Assembly (NCBI GenBank): GCA_949288185.1
Contig: CASEIZ010000050.1
Coordinates: forward strand, 99,020-145,674
Direction of reading: 5' to 3'
Length of the DNA stretch: 46,655 bases
DNA from: an uncultured Eubacteriales bacterium
GTDB taxonomy: Bacteria > Bacillota > Clostridia > TANB77 > CAG-508
This document shows, piece by piece, positions 22,395 to 34,600 of the stretch (position 1 is the first letter of the stretch; the number at the start of each line of letters is the position of its first letter). Both the position numbers and the translations under genes were made by a program. Below the pieces are notes generated by a model, which was not told the origin of the DNA, ran no database searches, and was given only the letters and a program-made list of their open reading frames with translations.

Positions 22395-22515
22395 GTGACA
22401 AAAATCACGGAATGAAATCGACAAAAATCACGGAATAAAATATATAAAAATCACGGAATAAAATATATAAAAATCACGGAATAAAATTGACAAAAATCAC
22501 GGAATGATGTACAAT
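22395..22515 (+). promoter_or_regulatory. Promoter-phased 23-bp tandem array (five units)
   Basis: Each unit is a 6-base slot plus the 17-base segment AAAATCACGGAATRAAA (the last copy ends ATGATG). The slots read GTGACA (22395), TCGACA (22418), TATATA (22441), TATATA (22464), TTGACA (22487) and TACAAT (22510). Slot-to-slot spacing therefore equals the optimal -35/-10 spacing. TTGACA-17-TACAAT is an excellent sigma-A promoter for the AAA+ gene at 22632, and TCGACA-17-TATATA is a second possible one. The conserved 17-mer may be a repeated operator. Confidence 0.75.
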
Positions 22516-22562
22516 AATAATAAAGTTAGACTCAAAAGAACCAAATCCAAATGAACCCAAAA

Positions 22563-22593
22563 TGTCGCATAGACAAACGAACCTAATGCGACA
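22563..22593. repeat. Palindromic repeat in the 5' leader of the AAA+ gene
   Basis: Full 31-bp GCG/GCG copy, AGACAAACGAACCTA orientation, 38 bases before the start codon and downstream of the predicted transcription start, so it would be present in the mRNA leader. Confidence 0.9.
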
Positions 22594-22631
22594 TCCCAAT
22601 AGACCCAAAAGGAAAGGAGAGTGGATTTTAT

Positions 22632-23912
22632 ATGGAAATAGAAAAATATAGAAGAAGAATTGTGGATGATAAAATAGAACATTATTTAAAATTGTTTGGA
22701 GCTATTAGTATAGAAGGACCCAAATATTGTGGTAAAACATGGGCGGGACGATATCATTCTAAGAGCGAAGTCCTTTTGCATAAAACAACTGGGGAATTAT
22801 CTAATAATGTAGAACTTGCTAAAATATCTCCTACACTGATTTTAGAAGGAGAAAAACCAAAATTAATTGATGAATGGCAAGAAGCTACAAATCTGTGGGA
22901 TGAAATTCGAGCAGATGTTGATAGAACAGGACTAAAAGGACAATATATTTTAACTGGCTCATCTACACCTAATAGGGAAGGAATAGCACATAGCGGAGCA
23001 GGAAGATATGGAAAAATACATTTGAGAACGATGAGTTTGTTTGAATCAGGAGATTCTACAGGAGATGTATCACTTGAAGAATTATGCAATAATAAGGGGA
23101 AGGAAAAATTGACGGGTGATGTTGATTTAAGACATCTTGCTGGTTTAATCATTAGAGGAGGATGGCCAGGTAATATAGAGTATTCTCCAAAGGATTCTAG
23201 TGAAGCAATAGAACAATATATTAAACTAATAATTGATGATGATTTAATTAGATTAGATGGGGTAAATAGAGACAAGCATAAAATGAAGTTATTATTAAAA
23301 TCGTTAGCTAGAAATGAAAGTACAACGGCATCTAATATGACATTAAAAAAAGACATCAGTGAGGTTGATAATGAAGATATAGATGTAGATACATTAGCTT
23401 CATACTTAAATGCATTAGATAAACTATATTTATTAGATAATGATGAACCATTTTCTTCTAATATTCGTTCTTCTGTTAGGGTTAAACAATCGGAAAAAAG
23501 ACATTTTGCAGATCCATCTATGGCATGTGCATTATTAAATATAAAAGAAGAAGATAAATTGATAAATGATTTAGAAACATTTGGCTTTTTGTTTGAAGCA
23601 ATGGTTGAAAGAGATTTAAAAATATATGCGGACAGTTTTAATGCAAAATGTTATCACTATCAAGATTATCAAAATAGAGAAATTGACAGTGTTATAGAAC
23701 TAGAAAATGGAGAATGGTGTGCATTTGAAATAAAACTTGGGGCAAATAAAATTGAGGAAGCAGCAAAAAATTTGTTAAAATTAAAAGAATCGATTGAAAA
23801 AGAGAATGGCAAAGCACCATTAGTTCTTTGTGTGATATGTGGACTTTCAAATGCAACGTATAAAAGACCTGATGGGGTATATGTTGTACCAATTACAGCA
23901 TTAAAACCATAA
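22632..23912 (+). CDS. AAA+ ATPase with DUF4143 domain (first)
   Basis: 426 residues; AAAGGAGAG 8 bases before ATG. AAA_14-type ATPase: Walker A GPKYCGKT (29-36), Walker B-like KLIDEWQ (about 77-83) and sensor ILTGSST (106-112). The C-terminal DUF4143 part resembles a PD-(D/E)XK fold: EIDSVIELENGEWCAFEIKLG at about 350-366, with the E-D...E-x-K arrangement. Such proteins are abundant in gut bacteria and their function is poorly known. A restriction- or repair-like nuclease role is only suggested. The gene is framed by palindromic repeats (22563 before, 23916 and 23951 after) and driven by the phased promoter array. Confidence 0.85.
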   Translation: MEIEKYRRRIVDDKIEHYLKLFGAISIEGPKYCGKTWAGRYHSKSEVLLHKTTGELSNNVELAKISPTLILEGEKPKLIDEWQEATNLWDEIRADVDRTGLKGQYILTGSSTPNREGIAHSGAGRYGKIHLRTMSLFESGDSTGDVSLEELCNNKGKEKLTGDVDLRHLAGLIIRGGWPGNIEYSPKDSSEAIEQYIKLIIDDDLIRLDGVNRDKHKMKLLLKSLARNESTTASNMTLKKDISEVDNEDIDVDTLASYLNALDKLYLLDNDEPFSSNIRSSVRVKQSEKRHFADPSMACALLNIKEEDKLINDLETFGFLFEAMVERDLKIYADSFNAKCYHYQDYQNREIDSVIELENGEWCAFEIKLGANKIEEAAKNLLKLKESIEKENGKAPLVLCVICGLSNATYKRPDGVYVVPITALKP

Positions 23913-23915
23913 AAA

Positions 23916-23987
23916 TGTCGCATTGGGATCAGATCCTGATGCGACAAAAATGTCGCATAGACAAACGAACCTAATGCGACATTTTTT
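23916..23987. repeat. Chimeric plus normal palindromic repeat pair
   Basis: 23916-23946 has TGTCGCAT...ATGCGACA ends, but its loop is TGGGATCAGATCCTG, itself an inverted repeat (GGATC-A-GATCC). 23951-23981 is a normal copy followed by TTTTTT. The same pair with the same 4-base gap recurs at 25432-25497 after the second AAA+ gene. Confidence 0.9.
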
Positions 23988-24071
23988 AAAAAGTGGTAGC
24001 AATCAGAAAATTAAAGCCTGCAAAAAGTGGCAAAAAATTAAAAACAAACCCTGCGAAAAGTGGCAAAAGCG
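23988..24071. repeat. Direct repeats upstream of the second AAA+ promoter
   Basis: Two units of 34 and 33 bases and a third partial unit begin AAAAGTGG and end with CCTGC (23988-24021, 24022-24054, 24055-24071). They lie immediately upstream of the -35 box, the position expected for activator or repressor sites. Confidence 0.55.
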
Positions 24072-24072
24072 A

Positions 24073-24101
24073 TTGACTATTATTTTTTGTTATGTTAAAA
24101 T
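24073..24101 (+). promoter_or_regulatory. Sigma-A promoter of the second AAA+ gene
   Basis: TTGACT at 24073-24078, 17 bases, TAAAAT at 24096-24101, 18 bases before the start codon. Confidence 0.65.
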
Positions 24102-24119
24102 TAAAAAGGGGAGAAAATT

Positions 24120-25424
24120 ATGCAAAGATTATTTGAAAAAAAATTATTAGATTGGAAACAATCGGGAATGAAAAAACCATTGATGGTTGTTGGTGTAAGA
24201 CAAATTGGAAAAACATATACTATTGAAAAATTTGCTAAAGAAAACTTTGAGAAATACTTATATTTTAATTTAGAAAAAGACTCACAAATAAGAAGTATAT
24301 TTGAAAAAACAATTGATGATGCAAAAATAATAGAAGAGTTAGAATTATGTATAGGAAAAAAAATAGATATAGAGAAAACAATTTTATTTTTTGATGAAGT
24401 TCAGGTTTGTGAAAACTTTATTGTTTCATTAAAATATTTTAACGAATCAGATAAATCTTATAAAATTGTTTGTGCGGGTAGTTTATTAGGAGTAAAAATT
24501 AATCGATTTAAAAGTTCGTTTCCTGTTGGGAAAATTAGAATGGAATATATGTATCCTATGAATTTTGAGGAATTTTTAATGGCAACAGGAAAAGAAATGC
24601 TAAAAGATAAGATTGAAGAATGTTATAAAACAATGACTCCGATGCCTGAATTTGCTCATGAACAAGCTATTGAATTATACAAAAAGTACTTATGCATAGG
24701 AGGAATGCCAGAAGCAATAAAGGATTTTGTAGAGAATGACTTGGATGTATTAAAATTTGATTCACATATTATTTCAGATATAAAAGATATGTATATAGCT
24801 GATATGCAAAAATATGTTAAAAATACGATAGAAACAGTAAATATTGAAAAAATATATAAAAATATTCCTAGTCAGCTAGCAAAAGATAATAAAAATTTTC
24901 AATATAATTTTGTAGAAGAAAATGGAAGAAAAAGAAAATATGAAAGCTCTATTGACTGGTTAATTGCTTCAAAAATGGTTTTGATAAATTATAATTCAAA
25001 AAGAATGGAAGTACCTTTAAAAGTATATATAGATGAAAATAAGTTCAAATTATATTTGAGTGATGTAGGAATATTAACAAATATGAGTGAGATAAGATTT
25101 CCTGATATTATGCTAGATAGAACATTTATTTTCAAAGGTGCAATTACAGAAAATTATATAGCTCAAGAATTAACTTCTAAAGGAGAATCTCTGTATTATT
25201 GGACTTCCAATAGAAATGCAGAAATTGATTTTGTGCTATATAGTGAAGAAGATGGGATTATTCCAATAGAAGTTAAAAGTGGAAATCGTGTGAGGTCTGT
25301 AAGTTTAAACATGTATATAAATACTTATAAGCCCAAATATGCTATAAGATTTTCAACTAGAAACTTTGGATGGGAAAATCATATAAAATCAATTCCTTTG
25401 TATGCAGCATTTTGTATAAAATAA
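24120..25424 (+). CDS. AAA+ ATPase with DUF4143 domain (second)
   Basis: 434 residues; AGGGGAG 7-8 bases before ATG. AAA_14 ATPase with Walker A GVRQIGKT (25-32), Walker B TILFFDEVQ (87-95), sensor VCAGSLLG (117-124), and the family motif YPMNFEEFLMATG. The DUF4143 C-terminal part has AEIDFVLYSEEDGIIPIEVKSG (about 373-394), a PD-(D/E)XK-like signature. It is only distantly similar to the preceding ATPase, so the two are not a recent tandem duplication even though their 3' repeats are. Function unknown; it may bind or cut DNA or regulate a partner. Confidence 0.88.
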   Translation: MQRLFEKKLLDWKQSGMKKPLMVVGVRQIGKTYTIEKFAKENFEKYLYFNLEKDSQIRSIFEKTIDDAKIIEELELCIGKKIDIEKTILFFDEVQVCENFIVSLKYFNESDKSYKIVCAGSLLGVKINRFKSSFPVGKIRMEYMYPMNFEEFLMATGKEMLKDKIEECYKTMTPMPEFAHEQAIELYKKYLCIGGMPEAIKDFVENDLDVLKFDSHIISDIKDMYIADMQKYVKNTIETVNIEKIYKNIPSQLAKDNKNFQYNFVEENGRKRKYESSIDWLIASKMVLINYNSKRMEVPLKVYIDENKFKLYLSDVGILTNMSEIRFPDIMLDRTFIFKGAITENYIAQELTSKGESLYYWTSNRNAEIDFVLYSEEDGIIPIEVKSGNRVRSVSLNMYINTYKPKYAIRFSTRNFGWENHIKSIPLYAAFCIK

Positions 25425-25431
25425 GGGATCA

Positions 25432-25497
25432 TGTCGCATTGGGATCAGATCCTGATGCGACAAAAATGTCGCATAGACAAACGAACCTAATGCGACA
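25432..25497. repeat. Chimeric plus normal palindromic repeat pair (second instance)
   Basis: 25432-25462 has the GGATCAGATCC loop and 25467-25497 is a normal copy. Identical in order, gap and loop sequences to 23916-23981. Confidence 0.9.
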
Positions 25498-25501
25498 TAA
25501 G

Positions 25502-25529
25502 AAAAGTGCTAAAAATAGCGCTTTTTTTG
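25502..25529 (+). terminator. Rho-independent terminator
   Basis: AAAAGTGCT and AGCGCTTTT pair (one G-T) around AAAAAT, followed by TTT. It closes the second AAA+ gene. Confidence 0.65.
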
Positions 25530-25563
25530 TTGCGAAGAAATCAAAAAAAAACCTCGAAAATTG

Positions 25564-25592
25564 TTGAAAAAAACCATGTGTTGTGATATAAA
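25564..25592 (+). promoter_or_regulatory. Sigma-A promoter of the first giant surface protein
   Basis: TTGAAA at 25564-25569, 17 bases, TATAAA at 25587-25592. The leader to the ATG at 25685 is about 85 bases. Confidence 0.65.
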
Positions 25593-25684
25593 TATAAGAA
25601 GAAAAAATAGGCAAAAAAATAAATAAAAATATAAAAAATAGAACATGAGAAATATAGAAAATAAACAAAAAACGGAGGATAAAC

Positions 25685-28600
25685 ATGTTAAAAAATAAGA
25701 TTATTTTCAAAAGAATAAGAAATATTTGTATATTGGTAATGGCAGTTGCCATTTTAGTTGGTGCATATACCTATGTAAGAAGATCACGAGCAGAAAATAT
25801 CATACAAATTGAACTAGAAGTTTCTGATAAAAGTGAAACATTGGAAGCACAGAAAATAATCGTAGATGCTACTGAAACACAAGATGGAAACTATTTATTG
25901 GATTTGCCAACATCAGTAAATGGAAATATTGTAACGAAATATTATAGAACTGATGGTGCAGAAGTAGATATGAATGACGAAAATGCTGATAAAACACTTA
26001 CCTTAACAGAAGCAGATATAACCAATCAACCAATGCAATTACAAACAGATTATGATAAAAAAGAGATAACAACAGAAGATGGTCAAACCATAACCCTTTA
26101 TAACAAAGAACTAATGGATGTAAAAGATACTGAGGAAGATGCAAATGCAGAAGGGACAGATAACGGAACGCAAGCAAACGAAACACAAACAAATGAAACA
26201 ACAGAAAATGGTGAGACAAGTGAAGTAACAGGAGAAGAAGGAGCAACAGAAGAAACAGCAAATGAAACAACAACAGATGAAGCAACACAAGAACCAGAAT
26301 TAGATGATACTGTAATTGTAACAGGTTATATGCCACTAGATGCACAAGTGGACATTAATGAAATAGATTTGTCTACATTACCAGAAATACAATTGACAAA
26401 TGAAAACCAAACTATACAAAAGGCATATGAGGTATCTGTATATCAAACACAGAGAAGAACATTTGATGCAGAAGGTAATATGATTACAGAAGAAATTGTA
26501 AAACCAGAAAGTAATATAGACAATGGAACAAACAATAAAACAGAAGAAAATATAATAGATAACACAACAGAAGAAAATGCAACAAATAGCACAACAGATT
26601 TGATGGCAATAGAAAATATCACTTCAGAAAATGCAAAAGAAAATGAAAATGTGACAAGTGTAACAGAAGCTACAACACCAGACAATACAACAATTACAAC
26701 CATTATGCTAAACGATGGAACACGTATTGAGGAAGAAAAAATAGAATATGACCCAAGTGCTTATAATGAACAATTGACAATTAAAACAAAAAATACAGAA
26801 GCAAATACAATAGCAACAATTTATGAATTACAAGATGACAACCAAGTCATTTCACTAGAAAGCACAAATGAAGAAGATTATGTGAATGTGACTTTAGAAA
26901 AAGATAACCAAACAGTAAGATATGTAATGGCAACAGAACCTATACCACAAAATGAAGCTGCACCAAATTCTTTGGATAGCGATTCAGGAATAGATACAAC
27001 GGCTATTACGGATGGGAATATATTGATTGAAGTTGTTGACTATACAGGGGATGGTATGGATGCCCCTTTTTTAGGAGGCAAAATAGATAGACAAGATATA
27101 GAAAATGTGACATTTGTATCAAGTACATCAGGAGCAAATAGTACAGCATGGGATGTATCAGAAGAACAAAATGGTTCTATTATGGCATGGTATGAACAAA
27201 ATGCAAATGGAGCATATAAAGTATATATAGGAAGTGATGAAACCATATATGCAAATCCGAAATCACACGATTTATTTGCATATATAGGATACTCATCTAA
27301 GTGTACAGCGACAGAAACGATAACAAATCTAAATTTATTAAATACTAGCTTAGTGACAAGTATGGCATTTATGTTCTATTATACAGGTTATAATGCCATG
27401 ACGACTTTAGACTTAGGAAATAATTTTGATACAAGTAATGTAACAATTATGAATAAAATGTTTGCCTATACAGGATATCAGGCTATGAAAAGTTTAAATT
27501 TAGGAGATAAATTTGATACAAGCAATGTAACCTCGATGGATGAAATGTTTGATGGTGCAGGTTATACTGCTTTGACAAGTTTGAATTTAGGTGATAAGTT
27601 TGATACAAGTAAAGTAAAAGGAATGGACTATATGTTTCAAAATACAGGCTATACTGCAATGACAAGTTTATATTTAGGAAAAAAATTTACGAAAATAGCA
27701 GGAGATGCTGGCAATCTGCAATTTTACAATACAGGTAAATCTGGAGAAATTGTCGTATATGTACCAGAAGAAATTTATCAAAATGCAAAAAATTTTAAAA
27801 CTGGTTCAGATTCAACTGTAACAATACAATTCTCAAGAGGAACCTTACAACTAATCGAAGATATGCCACCAGTAACTGGACCAGGAACTTTAAGAAGTGC
27901 AAGTAGTGAAACTTTAGCAACTAGTGGATTTTTAGGTAATACATCTATTCAAAGACAGTATATTGAAAATATTACATTTGTATCATCTACTTCTGGAATG
28001 AGTAGCAACGCATGGGACGTATCTGAAGAACAAAATGGTTCTATCATGGCATGGTATACAGCAAATCCAAATGGTAGTTACAAAGTATATATTGGAAGTA
28101 ATTTTACAATATATGCAAATCCAGATTCAAGTTATTTATTTAGCTATATAGGATATTCATCTAATTGTACAGCAACACAAACTATAACTAATATTGATTT
28201 GTTAAATACTAGTAAGGTAACTGATATGTCACGTATGTTTTTTTCTACTGGATATAAATCTATGGCAACATTGGATTTAGGAAATTATTTCGATACGAGT
28301 AATGTAAGAAATATGGAATATATGTTCTCTTCAACAGGATATACAGCGATGACAAGTTTAGATCTAGGAGATAAATTTGATACAAGCAATGTAACCAATA
28401 TGCAAGCTATGTTTAATAGAACAGGATTTACAGCGATGACCAGTTTAGACTTAGGAGATAAATTTGATACAAGTAATGTAACAAAGATGAGCAATATGTT
28501 TTATAATACAGGATATAAAGCCATGACAAGTTTAGACTTGGGAGACAATTTTGATACAAGTAATGTAACAACTATGTTTTCTATGTTCGAAGGTACAGGA

Positions 28601-31600
28601 TATACAGCCATGACAAGTTTAGATTTAGGAGAAAACTTCGATACAAGTAATGCAAAAACTATGACGTCTATGTTTACAAATACAGGATATACAGCGATGA
28701 CAAGTTTAGACCTAGGAGAAAAATTTGATACAAGCAATGTAACAGATATGAGCAATATGTTTTATAATACAGGATATAAAGCCATGACCAGTCTAGACTT
28801 AGGACCAGCTTTTACAAATATAGCAGAGTCAAATTTTGTCATGTTTAATAATACAGGTAGATCAGGAGTAGTCATCCAAGCACCAGAAGCAATATACAAT
28901 AACAGAACGAACTTTAAGCTAAATACAAATTCAAGCACAACCATAAACTTTACAAGAGGAACTATCAATCCAAAATATAGAACAGAATGGATAAAACAAT
29001 CTGTACAAGTAAACACAAGTAGCAAAAATGTACAAATCTCACTAAGAGGAACAACCAATACAGAAGTTAGCGGAAGTGAATATGCAAGTAATGTAACCAG
29101 TTCATTAACAAGCAGTAATATTAGAATATTTATGGATGACACAGAAGTAACAAGCTATATAACAAAATCATTAGGAAGTGCAACACGAACATATAACTCA
29201 TCAACAGGAGCATATGATGTGTTACAAACATTAACTTTATCAAACCTTGAAGAAGCAGCCATAAGAACAGGAAAAGACTATAAAGAATGGAGTGGAAATA
29301 TCAGAATTGAAATCCCACAAGGCACATTGACAGATACATATGGAAATAAAAACATGGAATTAGCATCAGATGGAAGTAGAGACGACCACAATATAGAGGA
29401 CGCAACAACAGATAGAAATACAACAAACACATTATTCGCAGACGTTATTAAACCAGATTTTATATATAATTTTTCTTCAACAGATATCGACCATGAAGCA
29501 AAAACATTAACAGTAGATTTTTCTGTAACAGATAAATATTTTAATAGTTCAACAATATCATCTAATGCATCTAATATAGTTGTTAGAATGGCTGATACAA
29601 ATACAGTACCAGAAAATTTAACAACTTCATTAAGAAAAATACAAGATATTACAGAAACAAGAAATGGCTCAAGTGTTAAAGTCGGAGAAGAATATCGATT
29701 AGTGATTAGCGGATTTGAACAAGCAAGTGTTGACAATGGAAAATACAAAGAATACAGTGGACCAGTTAGCATTGCATTTCCAGCAAACATGGTAATGGAC
29801 AAATCTGGAAATGGAAATAACTCAAAAACAATTACAGTGGGAATTGACGAACCAGACGGTACAGGTGATGAAGAAATCGTAGACTTTATCAGACCAGAGA
29901 TTGAGGAAATATCTTCATCAATAGATTTAGAAGCAAAAACTGCAACAGTGAAATTTCAAGTAACAGATAAATATGTAATAAATAGTAATCCATTGGAAAC
30001 AGGAGATGTCCAAATACTTGTAAATGGAAGCCCAGTAACAGTAAATGGAGGAACAGGAGTTTTGGCAGCATTAGGTAGAACAAATTTAACTGAACAAAGA
30101 GTAGAAAATGGTGTGACTTCAACTGTACAATATGGATGGGAATATAATTTAGAAATTAGAAACCTTGATACTAATGTTAACCAAATCAAAGTGAGAATAC
30201 CAGCAGGAGCGATTACAGATACTTCTGGAAATGGAAATGAGCAAACAGATTTTATCTTGTTGAATACGCTAAGAGAAACGAGCACAGAAACTGGTTCTAC
30301 AAGTGCTTTTCTAGGTAACACAAGAATCCAAAGACAAAATATCAATAATGTCACATTTATAGACTATATACCAGAAGATGTATATAATGACTCAACCGAT
30401 ACATATGTTGACAGTACAGCATGGGACGTATCAGCTGTAGGCGATAATTCTATTATTGCATGGTATGAATCAAGCACAAATGGAACCATAAAAGTATATA
30501 TAGGAAGTAATTATGAAATATATGGAAATATGAATTCAAGTTGTTTATTTTCTTTTATAGGAAGCTCATCTAATTGTACATCAACAGAAACTATTACAAA
30601 TCTTAATTTATTAGATACTAGCAAGGTAACTAATATGTCAAATATGTTTTGTTATACTGGTAATACAGCTATGACAAGATTAGATTTGGGAGATAATTTT
30701 GATACTAGAAATGTAACTGATATGTCACGTATGTTTGTTTATACTGGTGAAACAGCTATGACAACATTAGACTTAGGAAATAATTTTGATACAAGTAATG
30801 TAAGAAATATGGATCATATGTTTAATGGAACTGGATATAATGCTTTGACAACTTTAGATTTAGGAGATAAGTTTAATACAAGCAAAGTAACAAATATGAA
30901 CATGATGTTTACAAATCTAGGGCATGAAGCAATGATAAATTTGAACTTAGGAGATAAATTTGATACAAGCAATGTGACAATTATGCTAAGCATGTTTAGT
31001 TCCATTGGTGTTAATACTTTGGAAGTTTTAGATTTGGGGGATAAATTTAATACTAGTAAGGTTACGGAGATGGCTAATATGTTTGCTAATACTGGTATGT
31101 ATTCCATGACATACTTAGATTTAGGACCAGCATTTACAAACATAGCATCATCAAATTCAAATATGTATAGTAATACAGGTAGCCCAGGATGTGTCATCCA
31201 CGCATCAGAAGCAATATATAATAACAGAACGAGCTTTAAACTAAATACAAATTCAAGCACAACTCTAAGCATTACGAAGGGTAGCATCAACCCCAAATAC
31301 CGTACAGAATGGATAAAAGAAACTGTTCAAACAGACACGACAGATGCAAACAATCCAAAACTAAACATCACATTACGAGGAACAACCAATACAGAAGTAG
31401 CAGCTGATGAATATATCAGTGATGTAACAAGTTCATTAACAACAAATGACATTAAAATCTTTATAGATGACACAGACGTAACAAACATAGTAACAAAAAC
31501 ATTAGGAACTGCAACACAAACAACAAACACAAGAACAGGAGCAAACGATGTATCACAAGTTCTAACCATATCAAACTTTATAGAAGCAACGAGACAAACA

Positions 31601-34600
31601 GGAAAATTATACAAAGAATGGAGTGGAAATATCCGTGTAGAAATCCCGCAAGGCACATTGGTAGATACAACCTATGGAAACAAGAATATGGGATTAGCAG
31701 ATGATGGCGCTAGAGAAGACAGCAAAATAGAAGATGAGACAAAAGTGGAGCAAAATACACCAAATGGAATGTTTGCAGACTATATCAAACCAGAATTCAC
31801 ATATGAATACTCATCAACAGATATCAACTATGACGAAAAAACATTAACGGTAGAATTCTCTGTAACAGATAAATATTTCAATAGCACAACAGGATTAACC
31901 AATGCAAATGGTATCACTGTAAGAATGTTAGATACCAATGTAGTACCTGAGAATATCACTAAAACATTAACCAAAGTGGAAGATATTAACGAAACCAGAA
32001 ATGGGGAAGAAGTAAAAATAGGAGAAACATACAGATTAGTTGTTAGCGGATTTGAGCAAGCAAGTATAGCAGAAGATGGAAAGTATAAAGAATATAGTGG
32101 ACCAGTTAGTATTGCATTTCCAGCAGGAATTGTAAGCGATAAATCTGGAAATACAAATACAGCAAAAACGATTACGGTAGGAATTGATGAGCCAGACCAA
32201 ACAGGGGATGCAGAAATCGTGGACGTGGTATCTCCAATGTGGGAAGCCAGAAATCTGAATATAGATGAAGCCAATAATAAGGTAACTGTAGATTTGTATG
32301 GAACAGATAAATATTATGAAAATAATACATTAGACATCAATAAAATAAAAGTTATCATAGATGGAGAAGAAATCACAAGTTCTACAAATGCAATCAAACA
32401 ATTAAGTGCATCAACAGAATTAACAGAAACAAGAGATGGAGCAAATGCACAATATGGAGTCATGTACACATTAACATTAAGCAATTTTGTAGAAACAGAT
32501 GGTGAATTTGAAGCAAGTGGCAGAATATATAGAGAATACAGTGGAAATACCAAAATTGAAATTGAAGCAAATACCTTAGTGGATGAATCAGGAAATGCAA
32601 ATGTGTTAACAACATTAGATTTAGGAAAAATAGACACCATACATCCTGAAATCTTAAAGGTTTCATCAAATGTAGATGAGGAGAATCAAAAAGAAACCAT
32701 CGTATTTGATGTTATAGATAAAGATTTGGCAACAGTAGGAATTACGACAACAGATACTTCAAAAATTCATGTATATGTGGATAATGAAGAAGCAACAACG
32801 ATTACGAAGACAATCACAAATGTACAAGATTTAACAGCAACAATTGATGGAAACAGTAGAGTGGTAGGAAAACGTTATACACTAGAATTATCAAACATTG
32901 TACAACCAAGAACAACAACTATTGACTATGATAGAGAATATGCAGATTGGAGTGGTAATATATCTATTACAATAGATGAAGGTACAGCAACAGATAACTC
33001 AGGAAATGCAAATGAAGAAACAACGATAGAAGGAGACTTTGTAGATTTCATTAAGCCAGAGGTGATCTACCAATATGTAGAAACAGATATAGACAGTGAT
33101 GGAAAATCATATACAATGGTATTTGATATAGTAGATAAATATTATACATCAGGAACATTAACACTAGAAGATTTAGCAATTAGAATAGATGGAGAAGAAC
33201 CAGATTGGACAGAAGTAAATAAAGCATTGCAAGTAGAAGACAGAATCAATATGGTTAATGGAGAAAGCAAAGTAATAGGAAAAAGATTCACATTGACATT
33301 GTCTAACCTAGAGCAATTGCAAATAAAAGAAGGAGACAACTACTTAGACTATAGTGGTGTTGTAACGGTTGCTATTCCAGCAGATAAGATAATGGATACA
33401 ACAGGACATGGAAATGATGCAACAACCCTTACTTCAGGAATTAGTTTACCAGGAGGAACTGGAGCAGAAGAAGTAGTCGATGTGGTAGACCCATTGGTTG
33501 AGAAAATTACTTCAAATGTAGATGTGGCAAACAAAACAGCAACCATGACATTTAAAGCTACAGATAAATATTTTGAAAATAGTACATTAACAAATGAAAA
33601 TATACAAATTGTTGTCAATGGAAGTGAAGACATCACTGGCATTACAAAACAGTTGACAAGTACACCTTTAAATGAGCAAAGAGTGGTAAATGGTGCAAGC
33701 TCAACTGTACAATACGGAGTTCAATATGAATTAACTCTTTCAGGAATTGATACAAATGTAAATCAAATAAAGGTTAGGATTCCAGAAGGCTGGATTACAG
33801 ATGCTTCTGGAAATGGTAATAAAGAAACAGATTTGATCTTGCTTAATACGTTAAGAAAAGAAAATAAAATAAGTGAGGGAGATGAGCCTTTCCTAGGAAA
33901 TACAAGTATTGAAAGACAAAATATAGATAATATTACATTTGTTGACAATATACCAGAAGATGTATATGATGTATCAACCGGTACATTTATCGACAGTACA
34001 GCTTGGGATGTATCTGCAATGCAAGATAATTCAATTATTGCTTGGTATGAACCAAGTGCTAATGGAACAATCAAAGTATATATTGGAAGTAATGATGAGA
34101 TGTTTGGAAATATAGATTCAAGCAATTTGTTCTCACGTATAGGAAGTTCATCTAATTGTACGGCAACAGAAACCATTACGAATATTGATTTATTAAATGT
34201 TGGAAATGTAACAAATATGGAGCAAATGTTCAGTTATACAGGATATACAGCTATGACAAGTCTAGATTTGGGTAATAACTTCGATACTAGCAATGTGACT
34301 GATATGTCAGGGATGTTCCAATGTATAGGTTACTATTCCATGACAAGTTTAGATTTAGGAAATAAATTCAATACTAGTAAGGTAACAGATATGGGTGTTA
34401 TGTTTGGTAATATAGCAAACTTGATAAGTTTAGATTTAGGAGACAAATTTGATACAAGTAATGTTAAAAATATGAATGGAATGTTTATGTTTTCGGGTAA
34501 TTTGACAAGTTTGAATTTAGGTGATAATTTTGACACAAGTAATGTTACAAATATGGGTCAAATGTTTTTCCTTACAGGCCATGCATCAATGACCAGCTTA

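Larger units (their letters stand above)
22117..22631. other. Complex 515-bp spacer: repeats, promoter array, leader
   Basis: In order it holds palindromic copies at 22118 and 22154, a decayed copy (22186-22214), a hairpin with T-run (22239-22275), degenerate GGACC/GAACC words (about 22283-22345), a copy at 22349, the 23-bp promoter-phased array (22395-22515), more GAACC-type words, and a copy at 22563. No protein-coding gene is supported. Confidence 0.75.

Noticed and set aside
22632..25424. The two AAA+ genes as a recent tandem duplication
   Set aside because: The proteins differ through most of their length; only the fold motifs and the 3' repeat pairs match.
23951..25497. Short open frames reading MSHRQTNLMRH through the palindromic repeats
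   Set aside because: The repeat happens to be stop-free in that frame; there is no consistent SD, and the frames end in unrelated spacer sequence.
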